A stretch of DNA of 64,000 bases from Candidatus Mediterraneibacter merdipullorum (lineage in GTDB: Bacteria; Bacillota; Clostridia; Lachnospirales; Lachnospiraceae), in the NCBI GenBank assembly GCA_019117125.1, contig DXAL01000030.1, forward strand, positions 1 through 64,000. Direction: 5' to 3'. A program made the translations under genes and the position numbers. The notes beneath the pieces are model-generated. The model was not told where the DNA came from, made no database searches, and worked only from the letters and a program-made list of their open reading frames with translations. Within the stretch, counting starts at the first letter, position 1, and each line of letters opens with the position of its first letter. Positions 1-9,934 of this stretch are shown in pieces.

Positions 1-9
1 AAAATAATA

Positions 10-1380
10 TTAAAACTCGAAAATACAATGAATTTGATTTCCGTATATCGGATGATATTTTATAAATTTTCCAACGAGATTGCGACAATTTTCTCCAATA
101 ATCTGCTGCGTATTTACATCAGCGGTAAATACGCCAGAGTTAATAATAACTTTAGATATGTCAGTTGCATTTTTAATTTCGATTGTTCCATTGGATACCG
201 CCATTTTTTGTGAGTATTTACTTTTGTTATCCTTAATAAAAATCTCGCATTGCTCTGGCAAATTTGTTGTTATAACAATACTATCATTTTCTTTTTTTGC
301 ATCGAATTCTACATAATACTCTTTTCCTTCTTCGGGTAATTTCTGTTGCATACTTGGTGGTAATGGGGGAATTTCTCCCATTCTAATTTGCCGTCCATTA
401 TAATACCAAGTATGGCTATCATCAAAAGAAAAGAACTTTTTACTTTTTGTGAAGCCTAAAAAAGAAACTAATTTTGTTTCCGCTTCGGGAAGTTCGGGTA
501 CATTTACTCCCTTATCTTTATATATTTTATTGTCAACTTTTCTAAATTTCCAAATAGCATCAAGCAATCCAATATCGAAATACTGTGCCGCATCAATGAA
601 TATCAAATCATCTCCTTGAAAATAACCGTATTTATCCGTATATTCATCACCATATCTTTGAATAAAATCATAAACTTGTTTGTCTTTGTCGTCATAACTG
701 AGTTCAGAATGCAAAATAACTTTATCTAATAACGCATTAACACTCGGCGGAATTTGAATATAATGTTTAGTAAAAATATTCTGCCTTACCCGTGTAAACA
801 AAGTATCGACATCTATATTGGGAGCTAATATCTCATCACAAATAGCTTCGGTAAACCAACTTAATCCATTATTCACACCTGTTGATCCATCTTGAAACAT
901 TGTACCATACGCAATATATACATTCTCTGCGGATGTCATCTCTGAAAAATAGCCTTTTGATACTCCGAAATCTTTCCGACAAGCATCAAGTATTAAAATC
1001 AATCTGCCTTTACCCTTAAAAACAGATATTATATCTTCAATATTTATGCCTGCCTTTTCTATATCGTTAGTAATATCATATTGAGCCGTAAAGTCCGATG
1101 GGTAAATAAAGTTTTTTCCATTACTGTGACCACCGTGTCCAGAAAAATAAACAATGTGAATAGCATCTGATGGTGATTTATCAGCACACTGTTGTAGTGC
1201 AGGAATATACTCAGATTTATTTATATTTTCTTTTTTTGTCACATCAAAACCGATTTGTTTTAACCTTTTCTCAATAGCTAATATATCAACTTTCACTCCT
1301 GACAAATCGCAAGTAGGTTTAGGAAATGTCTTGGAATTTTGATATTCACCTGCCGAAAAAAGGATAGCATTTTTTCTCAC
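10..1380 (-). CDS. Caspase-family (peptidase C14) protein, ICE cargo
   Basis: This 456-residue protein has a caspase/metacaspase p20-like fold at its N-terminus. The likely catalytic pair is visible: His82 in YFSGHGG and Cys134 in LILDACR, each after a hydrophobic strand as in the family. I recognise no domain in residues 240-456, which include a Pro-rich stretch around EIPPLPP. The start is a GTG with a strong AGGAGG eight bases upstream; no earlier in-frame start is as good. A TATAAT box lies just upstream (1409-1414, minus strand), and a terminator separates the gene from the helicase operon, so it probably has its own promoter. It is much more AT-rich than the neighbouring ICE genes, which suggests separately acquired cargo. 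Bacterial caspases are known in phage defence and regulated cell death; that role here is inference. Partner genes, if any, would lie left of the window. Confidence 0.85.
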   Translation of the reverse strand: MRKNAILFSAGEYQNSKTFPKPTCDLSGVKVDILAIEKRLKQIGFDVTKKENINKSEYIPALQQCADKSPSDAIHIVYFSGHGGHSNGKNFIYPSDFTAQYDITNDIEKAGINIEDIISVFKGKGRLILILDACRKDFGVSKGYFSEMTSAENVYIAYGTMFQDGSTGVNNGLSWFTEAICDEILAPNIDVDTLFTRVRQNIFTKHYIQIPPSVNALLDKVILHSELSYDDKDKQVYDFIQRYGDEYTDKYGYFQGDDLIFIDAAQYFDIGLLDAIWKFRKVDNKIYKDKGVNVPELPEAETKLVSFLGFTKSKKFFSFDDSHTWYYNGRQIRMGEIPPLPPSMQQKLPEEGKEYYVEFDAKKENDSIVITTNLPEQCEIFIKDNKSKYSQKMAVSNGTIEIKNATDISKVIINSGVFTADVNTQQIIGENCRNLVGKFIKYHPIYGNQIHCIFEF

Positions 1381-1454
1381 TATAACGCCTCCTATAAAGC
1401 TTTTCGCTATTATAATACCACATATCTATGAATTCTTCCACCTCTGCGGCTATG

Positions 1455-1488
1455 TAAAAGCGGCATCAGCTCAACGCCAATGCCGCCG
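1455..1488 (-). terminator. Rho-independent terminator after the helicase operon
   Basis: On the minus strand GCGGCAT pairs with ATGCCGC around a 13-base loop and is followed by TTTTA. It lies directly after the small gene that ends at 1496 and before the caspase promoter, so it isolates the cargo gene from the conserved ICE operon. Confidence 0.6.
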
Positions 1489-1495
1489 TTCTTGG

Positions 1496-1825
1496 TTATA
1501 AAATTCCTGCTTTTTTGAGATACCCAACGCTGTCATAGCACCCTCTGAAATAGATTGCTTCCTGCTGCATATCGCTGAGCCTGTTCCGAAGCTCCAAAAC
1601 TTCTATCAAAGCCTTACACTCCTGCTCGGATAAATCACTCGGCTTTTCCGTATCCAAAACTGCCATCACTTTGGGATACTCCTTGTAGAGTTCCTCTATC
1701 CTTTCCTCTGTGGAACGGTATTCTAGATTTTCTTTGGGCAGCTTTGCGATAACGGAGCTTAGATATTCAGCAAAGATGTTGCTATGCACATCAACAAAGG
1801 TTTCAAATCTGAAATTATCAAGCAC
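1496..1825 (-). CDS. Small conserved ICE protein (DUF6664-like)
   Basis: This 109-residue charged protein has no signal peptide or membrane segment. It resembles from memory a small protein that commonly follows the large helicase in Tn1549-like elements (DUF6664); I have no functional assignment. The features that stand out are LPKENLEYR, a central Glu-rich helix and a C-terminal YFRGCYDSVGYLKKAG. I chose the GTG at 1825 because a GGAGG lies eight bases before it; the upstream ATG at 1843 would place that Shine-Dalgarno inside the coding region. It follows the helicase by about 80 bases on the same strand and is the last gene before a terminator, so it is probably the distal gene of that operon. 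Confidence 0.7.
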   Translation of the reverse strand: MLDNFRFETFVDVHSNIFAEYLSSVIAKLPKENLEYRSTEERIEELYKEYPKVMAVLDTEKPSDLSEQECKALIEVLELRNRLSDMQQEAIYFRGCYDSVGYLKKAGIL

Positions 1826-1902
1826 ACCTTTCACCTCCGACATTTACTAATCTACACCTATTATACTTCCCAGAAATCAGCAATACAAATATGCAAACCG
1901 CA

Positions 1903-4900
1903 TTATCTCTCCCGACTTGCACATTTTCTTTCGGGCTGTTCTTCTGTCTGCTCTGGCTCAGTATCCATAACGGAAGTATCTTTTTCATTTAGATTCAGCT
2001 CAATGTTAAGAGCATTCAGCCGTTCTGTTTTTTCTTTCAGCTCATCTTCAAAGGCAAAAGGCTTCTTGATTTCCTCCTTTGCGGTTTCAAGCTGTACGAT
2101 GGTTTCCGCCTTTTTGGTCTTGGCAGCTTCCAGTCTAGCAGGGAGCTTTGACAGCTCGTTTTCAATTCGGGTCAGATTTCCGAGGGCATCAGCACCTAAA
2201 TCCACCTTATGCTTTGCCTTTCCGCAGAGGTTCATACAGTAATGGGCATTGACAGTATCATAATAAATCTCCATTCGGAAACCTCGGTAGCTGCCGATTT
2301 CGGTAGGTGCGGACATCGGATAATCCTTGCAGATTGCAAGGAGCATCTCGCCTGCGTCTGCCTTTTCGGTGTAGGTCATACCTTTTAGGGTCATCGGGCA
2401 GAACTTATCCTCACCCTGCGGCTTGTGCTGCTCGGCAAGTGCTGCATCATTTTCATAGCCTGCAATGCGTTCCTCATACTCCTTAATGGTCTGGGGATAG
2501 TATTTCAGCACCCTGTCCTCAAGGTCGTAATGTTCGGAAAGATAACTCTGCTTTAACACTCGAAGCTTTGATACCTGTATATCCAAATCCATCTTTTCCT
2601 TAAAACGGGCATCGCCTGTGGCAAGCATTTTAACCTCCGCAAAGGACAGGGCAACCTCGTCCACATCTTCAGCAGAACGGACAGGGCTTTTGCTCGTCAT
2701 TATCTGGCTGATAAATTTCTGCTTGCTCTCCACCAACTGATAGAGGTAGGCATCAAAAGTTTGCTCAGTCACATAGCGGTAAACCTCCACCTCTGGGAAC
2801 ATATTGCCCTGCCTTTCAATACGCCCCTGCCTTTGTTCAAGGTCGGAAGGACGCCACGGACAATCAAGGTTATGGATTGCTATGAGCCTGTCCTGCACAT
2901 TCGTACCTGCTCCCATCTTAGGAGTAGAGCCGAACAGCACACGGACTTCGCCGCTTCTGACCTTGCCGAACAACTCTTTTTTCTGTGCATCGGTGTCCGC
3001 TTCGTGAATAAAGCATATCTGCTCCGCAGGGATACCACGGGCTATCAGTTTCTCCCTCATATCGTCATAGACATTGAAAGTACCGTCATTTTTCGGGGTG
3101 GACAGGTCGCAGAACACAAGCTGTGTCGCTTTGGCATCGGCGTGTTCCTCCCAGATACGGTACACATTATCCACGCAGGCATTGACTTTACTGTCTGGGT
3201 CATCTGGCAGCATCGGGTCAATCATTCTCTGGTCAAGAGCCAGTTTCCGCCCATCATTGGTTATCTTGAGCATATTGTCGATATTAGGCTCGACAAGCCT
3301 TGCCCTGACTTTCTCAGCCCGCTTCGCAAGGGAAGCTACCATTTCGGTCTGTATCTCGCTCGGCTTGGTCTTAATATTGTGGTAATTGACCTTTGGCACA
3401 GGGAGCTTTAGCATATCGGCGGTCTGAATATCCGCCACCTCACGGAACATCTGCATCAGTTCTGGCAGGTTATAGAATTTGGCAAACCTCGTCTTGGCTC
3501 GGTAATTCGTGCCTTCGGGTGCTAATTCCAGAGCTGTAACCGTTTCTCCAAAGGTGGAAGCCCAACTGTCAAAATGCTGCAAACCGTTCTGTGCAAGGGT
3601 GTCATACTGCAAGTACCTCTGAACGGAGTACAGCTCAACCATTGAATTGCTGACAGGCGTACCCGTTGCGAAAACCGTGCCACGGTTGCCCGTGATTTCG
3701 TCCAGATAGCGGCATTTCATAAAGAGGTCGCTTGATTTCTGGGCTTCGGTCTGGGCGATACCACCTACATTTCGCATCTTGGTGTAGAGGTACAAATTCT
3801 TGTAAAAATGGCTCTCATCAATGAAAAGCCTGTCAACGCCGAGCTGTTCAAAGTCGATGACCGTATCCTTACGCTTGGTGTCATTGAGTTTTTCGAGCTT
3901 CGTCTTGATTGCTTTTCGGGTTTTCATTAGCTGTTTGACCGTGAACTGCTCGCCTTTGGAAGCCTGCACATCGTCAATGCCACGCTCAATATCATCAAGC
4001 TGCTTTTCCAACTGCTCCCTCTGGCGTTCTATGCTCATCGGGATTTTTTCAAACTGCGAATGCCCAATAATGACTGCATCATAGTCACCTGTGGCAATCC
4101 TGCCGCAGAACTTCTTTCGGTTTCCTGTTTCAAAATCCTGCTTTGTTGTAACAAGGATATTTGCACTCGGATAAAGCCGTAGATATTCGGAAGCCCACTG
4201 ACCGACAAGATGATTCGGCACAACAAACATAGATTTCTGGCATAAACCGAGCCGTTTGCTTTCCTGTGCGGCAGCTACCATTTCAAAGGTTTTTCCTGCT
4301 CCCACCTTATGGGCAAGGAGCGTACTGCCGCCATAAAGGATATGGGCGATAGCGTTGACTTGATGGGGTCTAAGTGTGATTTCTGGGCTGATACCTCCGA
4401 AAGTGATATGGCTTCCGTCATACTCACGGGGTCGCACAGAGTTAAAAGTGTCGTTGTAATAACGGACAAGGCGGTTTCGCCGTTCTGGGTCTTTCCATAT
4501 CCAATCCTGAAACGCCTGCTTGATGACTTCTTGCTTCGCCTGTGCCGCCGTAGTTTCCTTTGCATTGAACACCGCTTTTTTATTGCCGTGTTCGTCATAC
4601 ACATAATCAAAGATACGGGTATCACGCAGATTTAAGGTGTCCTCAATAATGCGATAGGCGGAAGCTCTTTTCGTACCATAAGTGCTGTCCGCCTTTACAT
4701 TCCCCATATCGGAGCTTTTATTTTCTATGAACCAGTCTCCGTTTATCGGGGTGTATCGTACCTTTAATCTGCCTGCGGCATAGCTTGACGGAGTTAAAAG
4801 CTCCATCACAAACCGCTGTATATCTTCCTGCGGTATCCAAGTCGCACCCAGACGGACAGAGATTTCCGCCGCCGAGAGGTCTTTGGGAATGACCTTTTTC

Positions 4901-7900
4901 AAGGCATCCATATTGACTGCAAGCTCTGGGTCATTCTTCGCAGCAAGCTCCGCAACCGTCAGCTTGTTTCGGACATTTCCTGACAGATACTCGTCTGCGG
5001 CTACATAGGAAACAGGCTCACAGTTCGGTACTTTGAAGATAACACCTTGTAAATCCTGCACAAGCTCAGCCTGCGTTTTGCCTGTGAGCTGCTCCATATA
5101 AGGCAAATCAACACGGGCTTTCTCTCCGATAGAGAGGGCAAGGGCTTCGCTTGCAGTTTCAACCGAAGTTACTTCTCGGTGAGGTTTGATAGTCCGCTTC
5201 GTGAACATATCCGCTTTCCGTTTGAAGTTGCCCTCATCATCAAGCACCTCCAGAGAACATAAAAGGAAGTAGCTCTCGTCTGAAGCAAAAGCAAGATAAT
5301 TTCCTCGGCTGTTGATTAGACCGTATTTTGCGGTATAGGCATCATACAGACGGTTGATGTTTTCCTGCTCGGTGCATATCATTTCCTCTGGGTAATCCTC
5401 GGTCTGATACTCTATGAGCTTACGCACACAGTCACGGATTTGGATAAGTCCCTTAATACGGTTTTCTGCGGTCATCGACACAGAAGCAGGGTGCATACGG
5501 TCATTCTCTCGGAAGTAAACCCTGCCGTCCACCAGAGTAAAAGAGAAGTTACGCACATTCGGGTCAGCAGGAACGGAAAGCTCCTGCTCATCGGAGATTT
5601 CATCAACCCCATTATCTAGCTCTGGGATTTCGCCGTTTATCCTCTGAACTGCATTGGACAGAAGCTCGGAAAGTGGTATATCCTTACGGGCTTTACAGAG
5701 AGGCTCAAAAGTACCAAAGCGTGTGCTTTCCATCTTTATTTCGCCCAACACCATATCGGGGTGTTCGACAAAATATCTGTTCATCGTAACACCGTTTTCG
5801 TCCGTATCAAGGTGTACCCAGTCTGGCTCTATATCTATCACTCGGTCACGCTTTTGCAGGATAAGAATATCGCTCGTGACCTCCGTGCCTGCGTTTGCCT
5901 TAAAGGTGTTGTCAGGCAGACGGATAGCACCTAAAAGCTCGGCTCTCTGGGCGATATACTTGCGTACCTCTGGACTTGCTTTATCCATCGTACCCTTTGA
6001 GGTAATGAACATCACAACGCCGCCGGCACGGACTTTATCCAGAGCCTTTGCGAAAAAGTAGTCGTGTATGAGGAACTTCTGGGCGTTGTATCGGCTGTCA
6101 TTGACCCTTATCTCCCCAAACGGCACATTGCCGATGACTACATCAAAATGGTCGTCTGGGAGATTCGTTTTCTCAAAGCCCTCAATGGCAATGTTCGCTT
6201 TTTGGTAGAGCTGCTTTGCAATCCTGCCTGTAAGAGAGTCGATTTCCACGCCGTGGAGCTTGCTGTTTTGCATACTTTCGGGAAGCAGACCAAAGAAATT
6301 GCCTGTCCCGCAGGACGGCTCCAAGATATTTCCCTGTGAAAAGCCCAGGCGGTCAAGTGCGTCATACATCGCCTTGATAACAACAGGCGGCGTATAAAAA
6401 GCGGTCAGCGTTGACTCCATAGCGGCACGGTATTCCTCTGGGGAAAGGCTGGCATATAGCTCCTTAAATTCCTCCGCCCACGCTGCATTGTGTTCATCAA
6501 ATGCCATAGAAAGACCACCCCAACCGACATACTGAGATAAGACCTCCTGTTCTTCGGGTGTGGCAAGGCGGTTTTCGATTTCAAGCTCGTGCAGCAGGTT
6601 GATTGCCGCCATATTGTTACGGAACTTTTCTTTTGCTCCGCCGACACCGATGGCGTCATCGTTAATACGGAAATTATGACGGTCTACAGCAGGAGCTTCC
6701 GTTTTTTCTTCGGGGGGTAATTCGGTTTTTTCCTGTTCCAATAGCTTTTGGATATAGCCGATTTTCTCCACTCGGTTTATCGGAAAACCCACATTGTTCT
6801 GGAATGTGATGTCACGCAGGGACACATCGCCGCTGATTTTGCCAATGTTCTCAATGAGATATTTACGGTTATCTATGATGATTTCCCTGCCTATGAGGTC
6901 GTCTGCGGATTTCTCCATTTCAATGGCAGGAGCTTCTGAGCCATTCATTATATCGGCATACGCCTGTGGTTTTTCTTCGGCTTCCTCGGCTGTCCTGTAC
7001 CAATCACTTTCGGTAGCCATAATCTCATCAAGGAGCTTTTCGTCCTCTTGGGTCAGCTCGGTGTGCTGTTCCAAGAATGGGATAAACTCATCTCTGCCAC
7101 GGAGCAGGCTTTCTCGGTCATCTCCATATAGCTGTTCGCCCTTTGGCGATAAGGCATAATCGTAAAAATTCTTAATGTGAGCAATTAAATCACCCTCACC
7201 ATCGCCAATATCAAACCGCCCTTCATAGTTAAATTCCTCGCCGCCGATAACAGCCTTGATAACAAAATCTGTCTTGTGATACCACCCGATATTTTTATCG
7301 CCCTCACGCTCACGGTGCTGTTTCTCGTCCAAAATACCAAGCAGCTTATTACCCAGAGCAAAGCTCAAATCCGTATAGCGGTCATTAAGCTGTCTGTCAT
7401 AAAAGGCAGGGTGTTCAGAAAAACCGATAGAAAACTGTATTCCGTCCTGCTTTTTCTCGGACGGTGTTTCTGTCCTCTGTTTCTCGGTTACGACCACTTT
7501 CAGATGGTCGTTTGCAGGATTTTCCGTTAGCTTTTCTTCAAAGTCGGCTCGGCTGTATTCCTGCCCCAAGATAGGGAACTCGGCATTTTGCAGATAGACC
7601 TTTTCCTCGGTAAGTGTTGCAATCTCATATTTATCCGCACCGATATACACCACATCGCCCTCATTGTAGAGGTAGCAAAGTGGGTGCAGCTCCCTTAATT
7701 CCTCGGTGAACTTCCACCCATTACTACGGCTGAAAACTGAGGTCGTTTTCCATTGTACCTGTGCAAGAAAGTCTATGAGCTGTTGAACAGTTGAGGGGTC
7801 GGACAGGTGCTGTTCCATTTGCTCGGCGGTAACATCTGCAAGGTCGCTTCGTTCCACAACAGATAACAGGTCTTTTTCGTACCTGTCCAAGTCACGGATA

Positions 7901-9666
7901 AAGTCAGATAGCCGCAAAGCAAGGGTATCCCGTTTGTCAGCAGGCGGCAGGTCACGGTGGGCGTCGATAAAACGCTGCCTTGCTATTTTCCTCTGGGTGT
8001 CAATCTCATATTGAGGGGCTGACACGCTCTCCAGATAATCGGCATAATGGTCTTTTTCTTTCGGATTGAGATAGCGGTTATCCTTAATCAGCTCACGCAG
8101 ACGCTTTTCAACCTGTGACCATTTCAACACAAGGTCGTGATTTGTATAAGTGCCGTTTCGGTCAATGGCAAGACCTTTGCTGTCATACCAAGAATGACCG
8201 CTGAAACCATCGGGGAAGATGTGCGTACCGCCGCCCGTTCCATACTCATTTTTAAGGAACTCAATATTTTTCTGTCTGTCCACGCCCTTTTGGAATTGGC
8301 GGTAGATGCGGTATTTTCCGTCCGCAACACCGCTGCCTTTCTGAAGTACGGAGTCAATATCTTCTTTGGAAATAGCAAAAGCAGAGGCTTTTTCGTCCTC
8401 TGCTTTTGCTATCATTTCGATTTGTTCATCTACGGTTGGAAGATTGACCCTGACCTCATCATCTTTGGCAACGCTTACTTGTAAATCAGTTCGGTCAGTA
8501 TCACTTCCTCCGCTTGGCTGCGGATGTTGTTCATCAGTCCGACCCACTGCATCGGTGCTTTCTCTTTCAGTTCCTCTGTCACGCCCTGCTCGGCTGAGAG
8601 CTGCTTTGTCAGAAGCTCCAACCTCTGGAGTGCTGTCTGCTCTACCTCGTGCAGATGCCCGTTCAGCCTGCCCGATGTCAGCAGATTGAGATAGGTCACT
8701 CGCTTGTGCTTCTCCAGATAATCCCTGTGCATCAAAGCGTACCTGCCAAGCGGAAGCTCTGGCTCTGTCGGTAATGTTAGGTCGGGAATAAGATAATCCC
8801 CCTGTCTGCTGTAAGTGATTTCGCTCATTGTATTCGCTCCTTTCGGGTTGTTGTCTGCCTTTATCATACTGAGCCTGCGTTCTTTGTGCAAAGGTGCGAT
8901 TCTGGTCTTTTTCCGCCATTTGCACATTTCGGATAGACTGTGAGATTTCCCGTAACGCCATTTCCGCAATATCGCTCGTGGCAACGCCGATGGCGTTTAT
9001 CGTTGCAGGGGTATTGAAATTTACAATATCCGCAAAATCCTCTCGGTCAAAAAACTCATTCGTATCCAGACCGCAGCGGCTGATCAGCATAAAAGCAACG
9101 CTGTTTGCTGCCAGCCGCTTGTAAATGACTTCTATATTAAAGTCGTCCAGTTCTTCCAAAAAGCTGTCTTTCGTACAGTCCTTTAACTGAGAAAAATAGT
9201 CTTGCAGATTGTCCTCCACGGCGTTCTTTGCCGTTTCCATTAAGGCAGAAGCAAGGTCAGTGCTTTCCACATCTCCAAACCTGTCCGAGAGCCTTTCCAT
9301 AACAGCCTGCTCGTATCGCTCATCCATCTGCCATATCGGAACAGGGCGGCTGCCATAATAGCCCTCGTGGGTGTCGGACACATCAAAATAGTATTTCAGC
9401 GTATTCCTGCGACTTTTCGGGTCAAACACGGCAATACCCTTGCTGTCCTTATTGACCCAACGCTTGAACTGCCTGTTCCAAGTTTCGAGCTTCGCAACGG
9501 CGACAGCATCGGGGCGTTGGGCGTATATTAAAAGCTGTTCGTCAAAACGGCATTTATAGTTGCGGCAGGCAGAGGACAGGAATCCCTGCCACGCCTGCGG
9601 ATTTTTTGTAACCGTAACGCCTGCACGCCGATACAGTTCTGTGATTAGCTGATACTTCGCAGCCAT
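1903..9666 (-). CDS. Giant N6-DNA-methylase/SNF2-like helicase polyprotein of Tn1549-like ICEs
   Basis: This 2587-residue protein is the large methyltransferase-helicase carried by many conjugative elements of Clostridia. Domains in order: an N-terminal region of about 130 residues (FDEQLLIYAQRPDA); a disordered Arg/Ser/Asp/Ala-rich linker at about 280-400; a polyvalent-protein associated module near 800-840 (EFNYEGRFDIGDGEGD); a class I methyltransferase with SAM motif EPSCGTGNF near 1114 and NVPF near 1184, a variant of the N6-adenine NPPY motif; then an SNF2-type helicase with Walker A AHKVGAGKT near 1785, DESH near 1950 and motif VI QRQGRIERQGN near 2280. The C-terminus is coiled-coil-like. 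The ATG has AGGAGG ten bases upstream. The role is thought to be element DNA maintenance or anti-restriction, but it is not established. The linker coincides exactly with a second gene (tnpV) in another frame. Confidence 0.92.
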   Translation of the reverse strand: MAAKYQLITELYRRAGVTVTKNPQAWQGFLSSACRNYKCRFDEQLLIYAQRPDAVAVAKLETWNRQFKRWVNKDSKGIAVFDPKSRRNTLKYYFDVSDTHEGYYGSRPVPIWQMDERYEQAVMERLSDRFGDVESTDLASALMETAKNAVEDNLQDYFSQLKDCTKDSFLEELDDFNIEVIYKRLAANSVAFMLISRCGLDTNEFFDREDFADIVNFNTPATINAIGVATSDIAEMALREISQSIRNVQMAEKDQNRTFAQRTQAQYDKGRQQPERSEYNERNHLQQTGGLSYSRPNITDRARASAWQVRFDAQGLSGEAQASDLSQSADIGQAERASARGRADSTPEVGASDKAALSRAGRDRGTERESTDAVGRTDEQHPQPSGGSDTDRTDLQVSVAKDDEVRVNLPTVDEQIEMIAKAEDEKASAFAISKEDIDSVLQKGSGVADGKYRIYRQFQKGVDRQKNIEFLKNEYGTGGGTHIFPDGFSGHSWYDSKGLAIDRNGTYTNHDLVLKWSQVEKRLRELIKDNRYLNPKEKDHYADYLESVSAPQYEIDTQRKIARQRFIDAHRDLPPADKRDTLALRLSDFIRDLDRYEKDLLSVVERSDLADVTAEQMEQHLSDPSTVQQLIDFLAQVQWKTTSVFSRSNGWKFTEELRELHPLCYLYNEGDVVYIGADKYEIATLTEEKVYLQNAEFPILGQEYSRADFEEKLTENPANDHLKVVVTEKQRTETPSEKKQDGIQFSIGFSEHPAFYDRQLNDRYTDLSFALGNKLLGILDEKQHREREGDKNIGWYHKTDFVIKAVIGGEEFNYEGRFDIGDGEGDLIAHIKNFYDYALSPKGEQLYGDDRESLLRGRDEFIPFLEQHTELTQEDEKLLDEIMATESDWYRTAEEAEEKPQAYADIMNGSEAPAIEMEKSADDLIGREIIIDNRKYLIENIGKISGDVSLRDITFQNNVGFPINRVEKIGYIQKLLEQEKTELPPEEKTEAPAVDRHNFRINDDAIGVGGAKEKFRNNMAAINLLHELEIENRLATPEEQEVLSQYVGWGGLSMAFDEHNAAWAEEFKELYASLSPEEYRAAMESTLTAFYTPPVVIKAMYDALDRLGFSQGNILEPSCGTGNFFGLLPESMQNSKLHGVEIDSLTGRIAKQLYQKANIAIEGFEKTNLPDDHFDVVIGNVPFGEIRVNDSRYNAQKFLIHDYFFAKALDKVRAGGVVMFITSKGTMDKASPEVRKYIAQRAELLGAIRLPDNTFKANAGTEVTSDILILQKRDRVIDIEPDWVHLDTDENGVTMNRYFVEHPDMVLGEIKMESTRFGTFEPLCKARKDIPLSELLSNAVQRINGEIPELDNGVDEISDEQELSVPADPNVRNFSFTLVDGRVYFRENDRMHPASVSMTAENRIKGLIQIRDCVRKLIEYQTEDYPEEMICTEQENINRLYDAYTAKYGLINSRGNYLAFASDESYFLLCSLEVLDDEGNFKRKADMFTKRTIKPHREVTSVETASEALALSIGEKARVDLPYMEQLTGKTQAELVQDLQGVIFKVPNCEPVSYVAADEYLSGNVRNKLTVAELAAKNDPELAVNMDALKKVIPKDLSAAEISVRLGATWIPQEDIQRFVMELLTPSSYAAGRLKVRYTPINGDWFIENKSSDMGNVKADSTYGTKRASAYRIIEDTLNLRDTRIFDYVYDEHGNKKAVFNAKETTAAQAKQEVIKQAFQDWIWKDPERRNRLVRYYNDTFNSVRPREYDGSHITFGGISPEITLRPHQVNAIAHILYGGSTLLAHKVGAGKTFEMVAAAQESKRLGLCQKSMFVVPNHLVGQWASEYLRLYPSANILVTTKQDFETGNRKKFCGRIATGDYDAVIIGHSQFEKIPMSIERQREQLEKQLDDIERGIDDVQASKGEQFTVKQLMKTRKAIKTKLEKLNDTKRKDTVIDFEQLGVDRLFIDESHFYKNLYLYTKMRNVGGIAQTEAQKSSDLFMKCRYLDEITGNRGTVFATGTPVSNSMVELYSVQRYLQYDTLAQNGLQHFDSWASTFGETVTALELAPEGTNYRAKTRFAKFYNLPELMQMFREVADIQTADMLKLPVPKVNYHNIKTKPSEIQTEMVASLAKRAEKVRARLVEPNIDNMLKITNDGRKLALDQRMIDPMLPDDPDSKVNACVDNVYRIWEEHADAKATQLVFCDLSTPKNDGTFNVYDDMREKLIARGIPAEQICFIHEADTDAQKKELFGKVRSGEVRVLFGSTPKMGAGTNVQDRLIAIHNLDCPWRPSDLEQRQGRIERQGNMFPEVEVYRYVTEQTFDAYLYQLVESKQKFISQIMTSKSPVRSAEDVDEVALSFAEVKMLATGDARFKEKMDLDIQVSKLRVLKQSYLSEHYDLEDRVLKYYPQTIKEYEERIAGYENDAALAEQHKPQGEDKFCPMTLKGMTYTEKADAGEMLLAICKDYPMSAPTEIGSYRGFRMEIYYDTVNAHYCMNLCGKAKHKVDLGADALGNLTRIENELSKLPARLEAAKTKKAETIVQLETAKEEIKKPFAFEDELKEKTERLNALNIELNLNEKDTSVMDTEPEQTEEQPERKCASRER
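8475..8828 (-). CDS. tnpV: TnpV family protein nested in the helicase gene
   Basis: This 117-residue protein lies entirely inside the helicase gene, on the same strand but in a different reading frame. It matches the TnpV family of transposon-encoded proteins: N-terminal MSEITYSRQGDYLIPDL, a central YLEKHKR-LLTSGRLNGHL segment, and C-terminal MNNIRSQAEEVILTELIY. The length is normal for the family. The start is well defined: AAAGGAG lies eight bases before ATG 8828. An in-frame extension further upstream exists but looks like spurious out-of-frame translation of the helicase gene. TnpV has no established biochemical function. The helicase residues encoded by the same bases (about 280-397) are low-complexity and probably disordered, which would tolerate the overlap. 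It probably uses the helicase transcript. Confidence 0.82.
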   Translation of the reverse strand: MSEITYSRQGDYLIPDLTLPTEPELPLGRYALMHRDYLEKHKRVTYLNLLTSGRLNGHLHEVEQTALQRLELLTKQLSAEQGVTEELKEKAPMQWVGLMNNIRSQAEEVILTELIYK

Positions 9667-9713
9667 TCAACCTACACCTCCTTATCGTTTCTGTTTCAAA
9701 TATTCCTGTTTAC

Positions 9714-9920
9714 TCACTCCGCACCACCGCCAAGAAAAGAAATGACCTTGTTCGATTTAATGCTCTTTTGCAGGTCATTGATGAGGGTAATATCCGCAAC
9801 CGTGATGCCCTGCATAGAAAGAATATCGTCCATAGTCATAGCGGCAATCGCTTTTTCATCGGTAAAGCCTGCTTCCAAGACCTTATTCAAGACCTTGATG
9901 GCTTTCTGATTAACAGCCAT
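9714..9920 (-). CDS. Small conserved ICE protein, function unknown
   Basis: This 68-residue protein has helices around AIKVLNKVLEAGFTDEKAIAAMTMDDIL and a second helical half IADITLINDLQKSIK. It has no cysteine pairs, signal peptide or membrane segment. The layout suggests a small helical, possibly UBA- or SAM-like, fold, but I do not recognise a named family. AGGAGG lies ten bases before the ATG. It sits 14 bases after the 235-residue gene and 47 bases before the helicase, all on one strand, so it belongs to the same operon and may be a helicase accessory factor (inference). Confidence 0.72.
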   Translation of the reverse strand: MAVNQKAIKVLNKVLEAGFTDEKAIAAMTMDDILSMQGITVADITLINDLQKSIKSNKVISFLGGGAE

Positions 9921-9934
9921 ATTCTATATCCTCC

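Noticed and set aside
8829..8984. Longer N-terminus for TnpV
   Set aside because: The family begins at MSEITYS and a ribosome site lies directly before that ATG; upstream codons are helicase sequence read out of frame.
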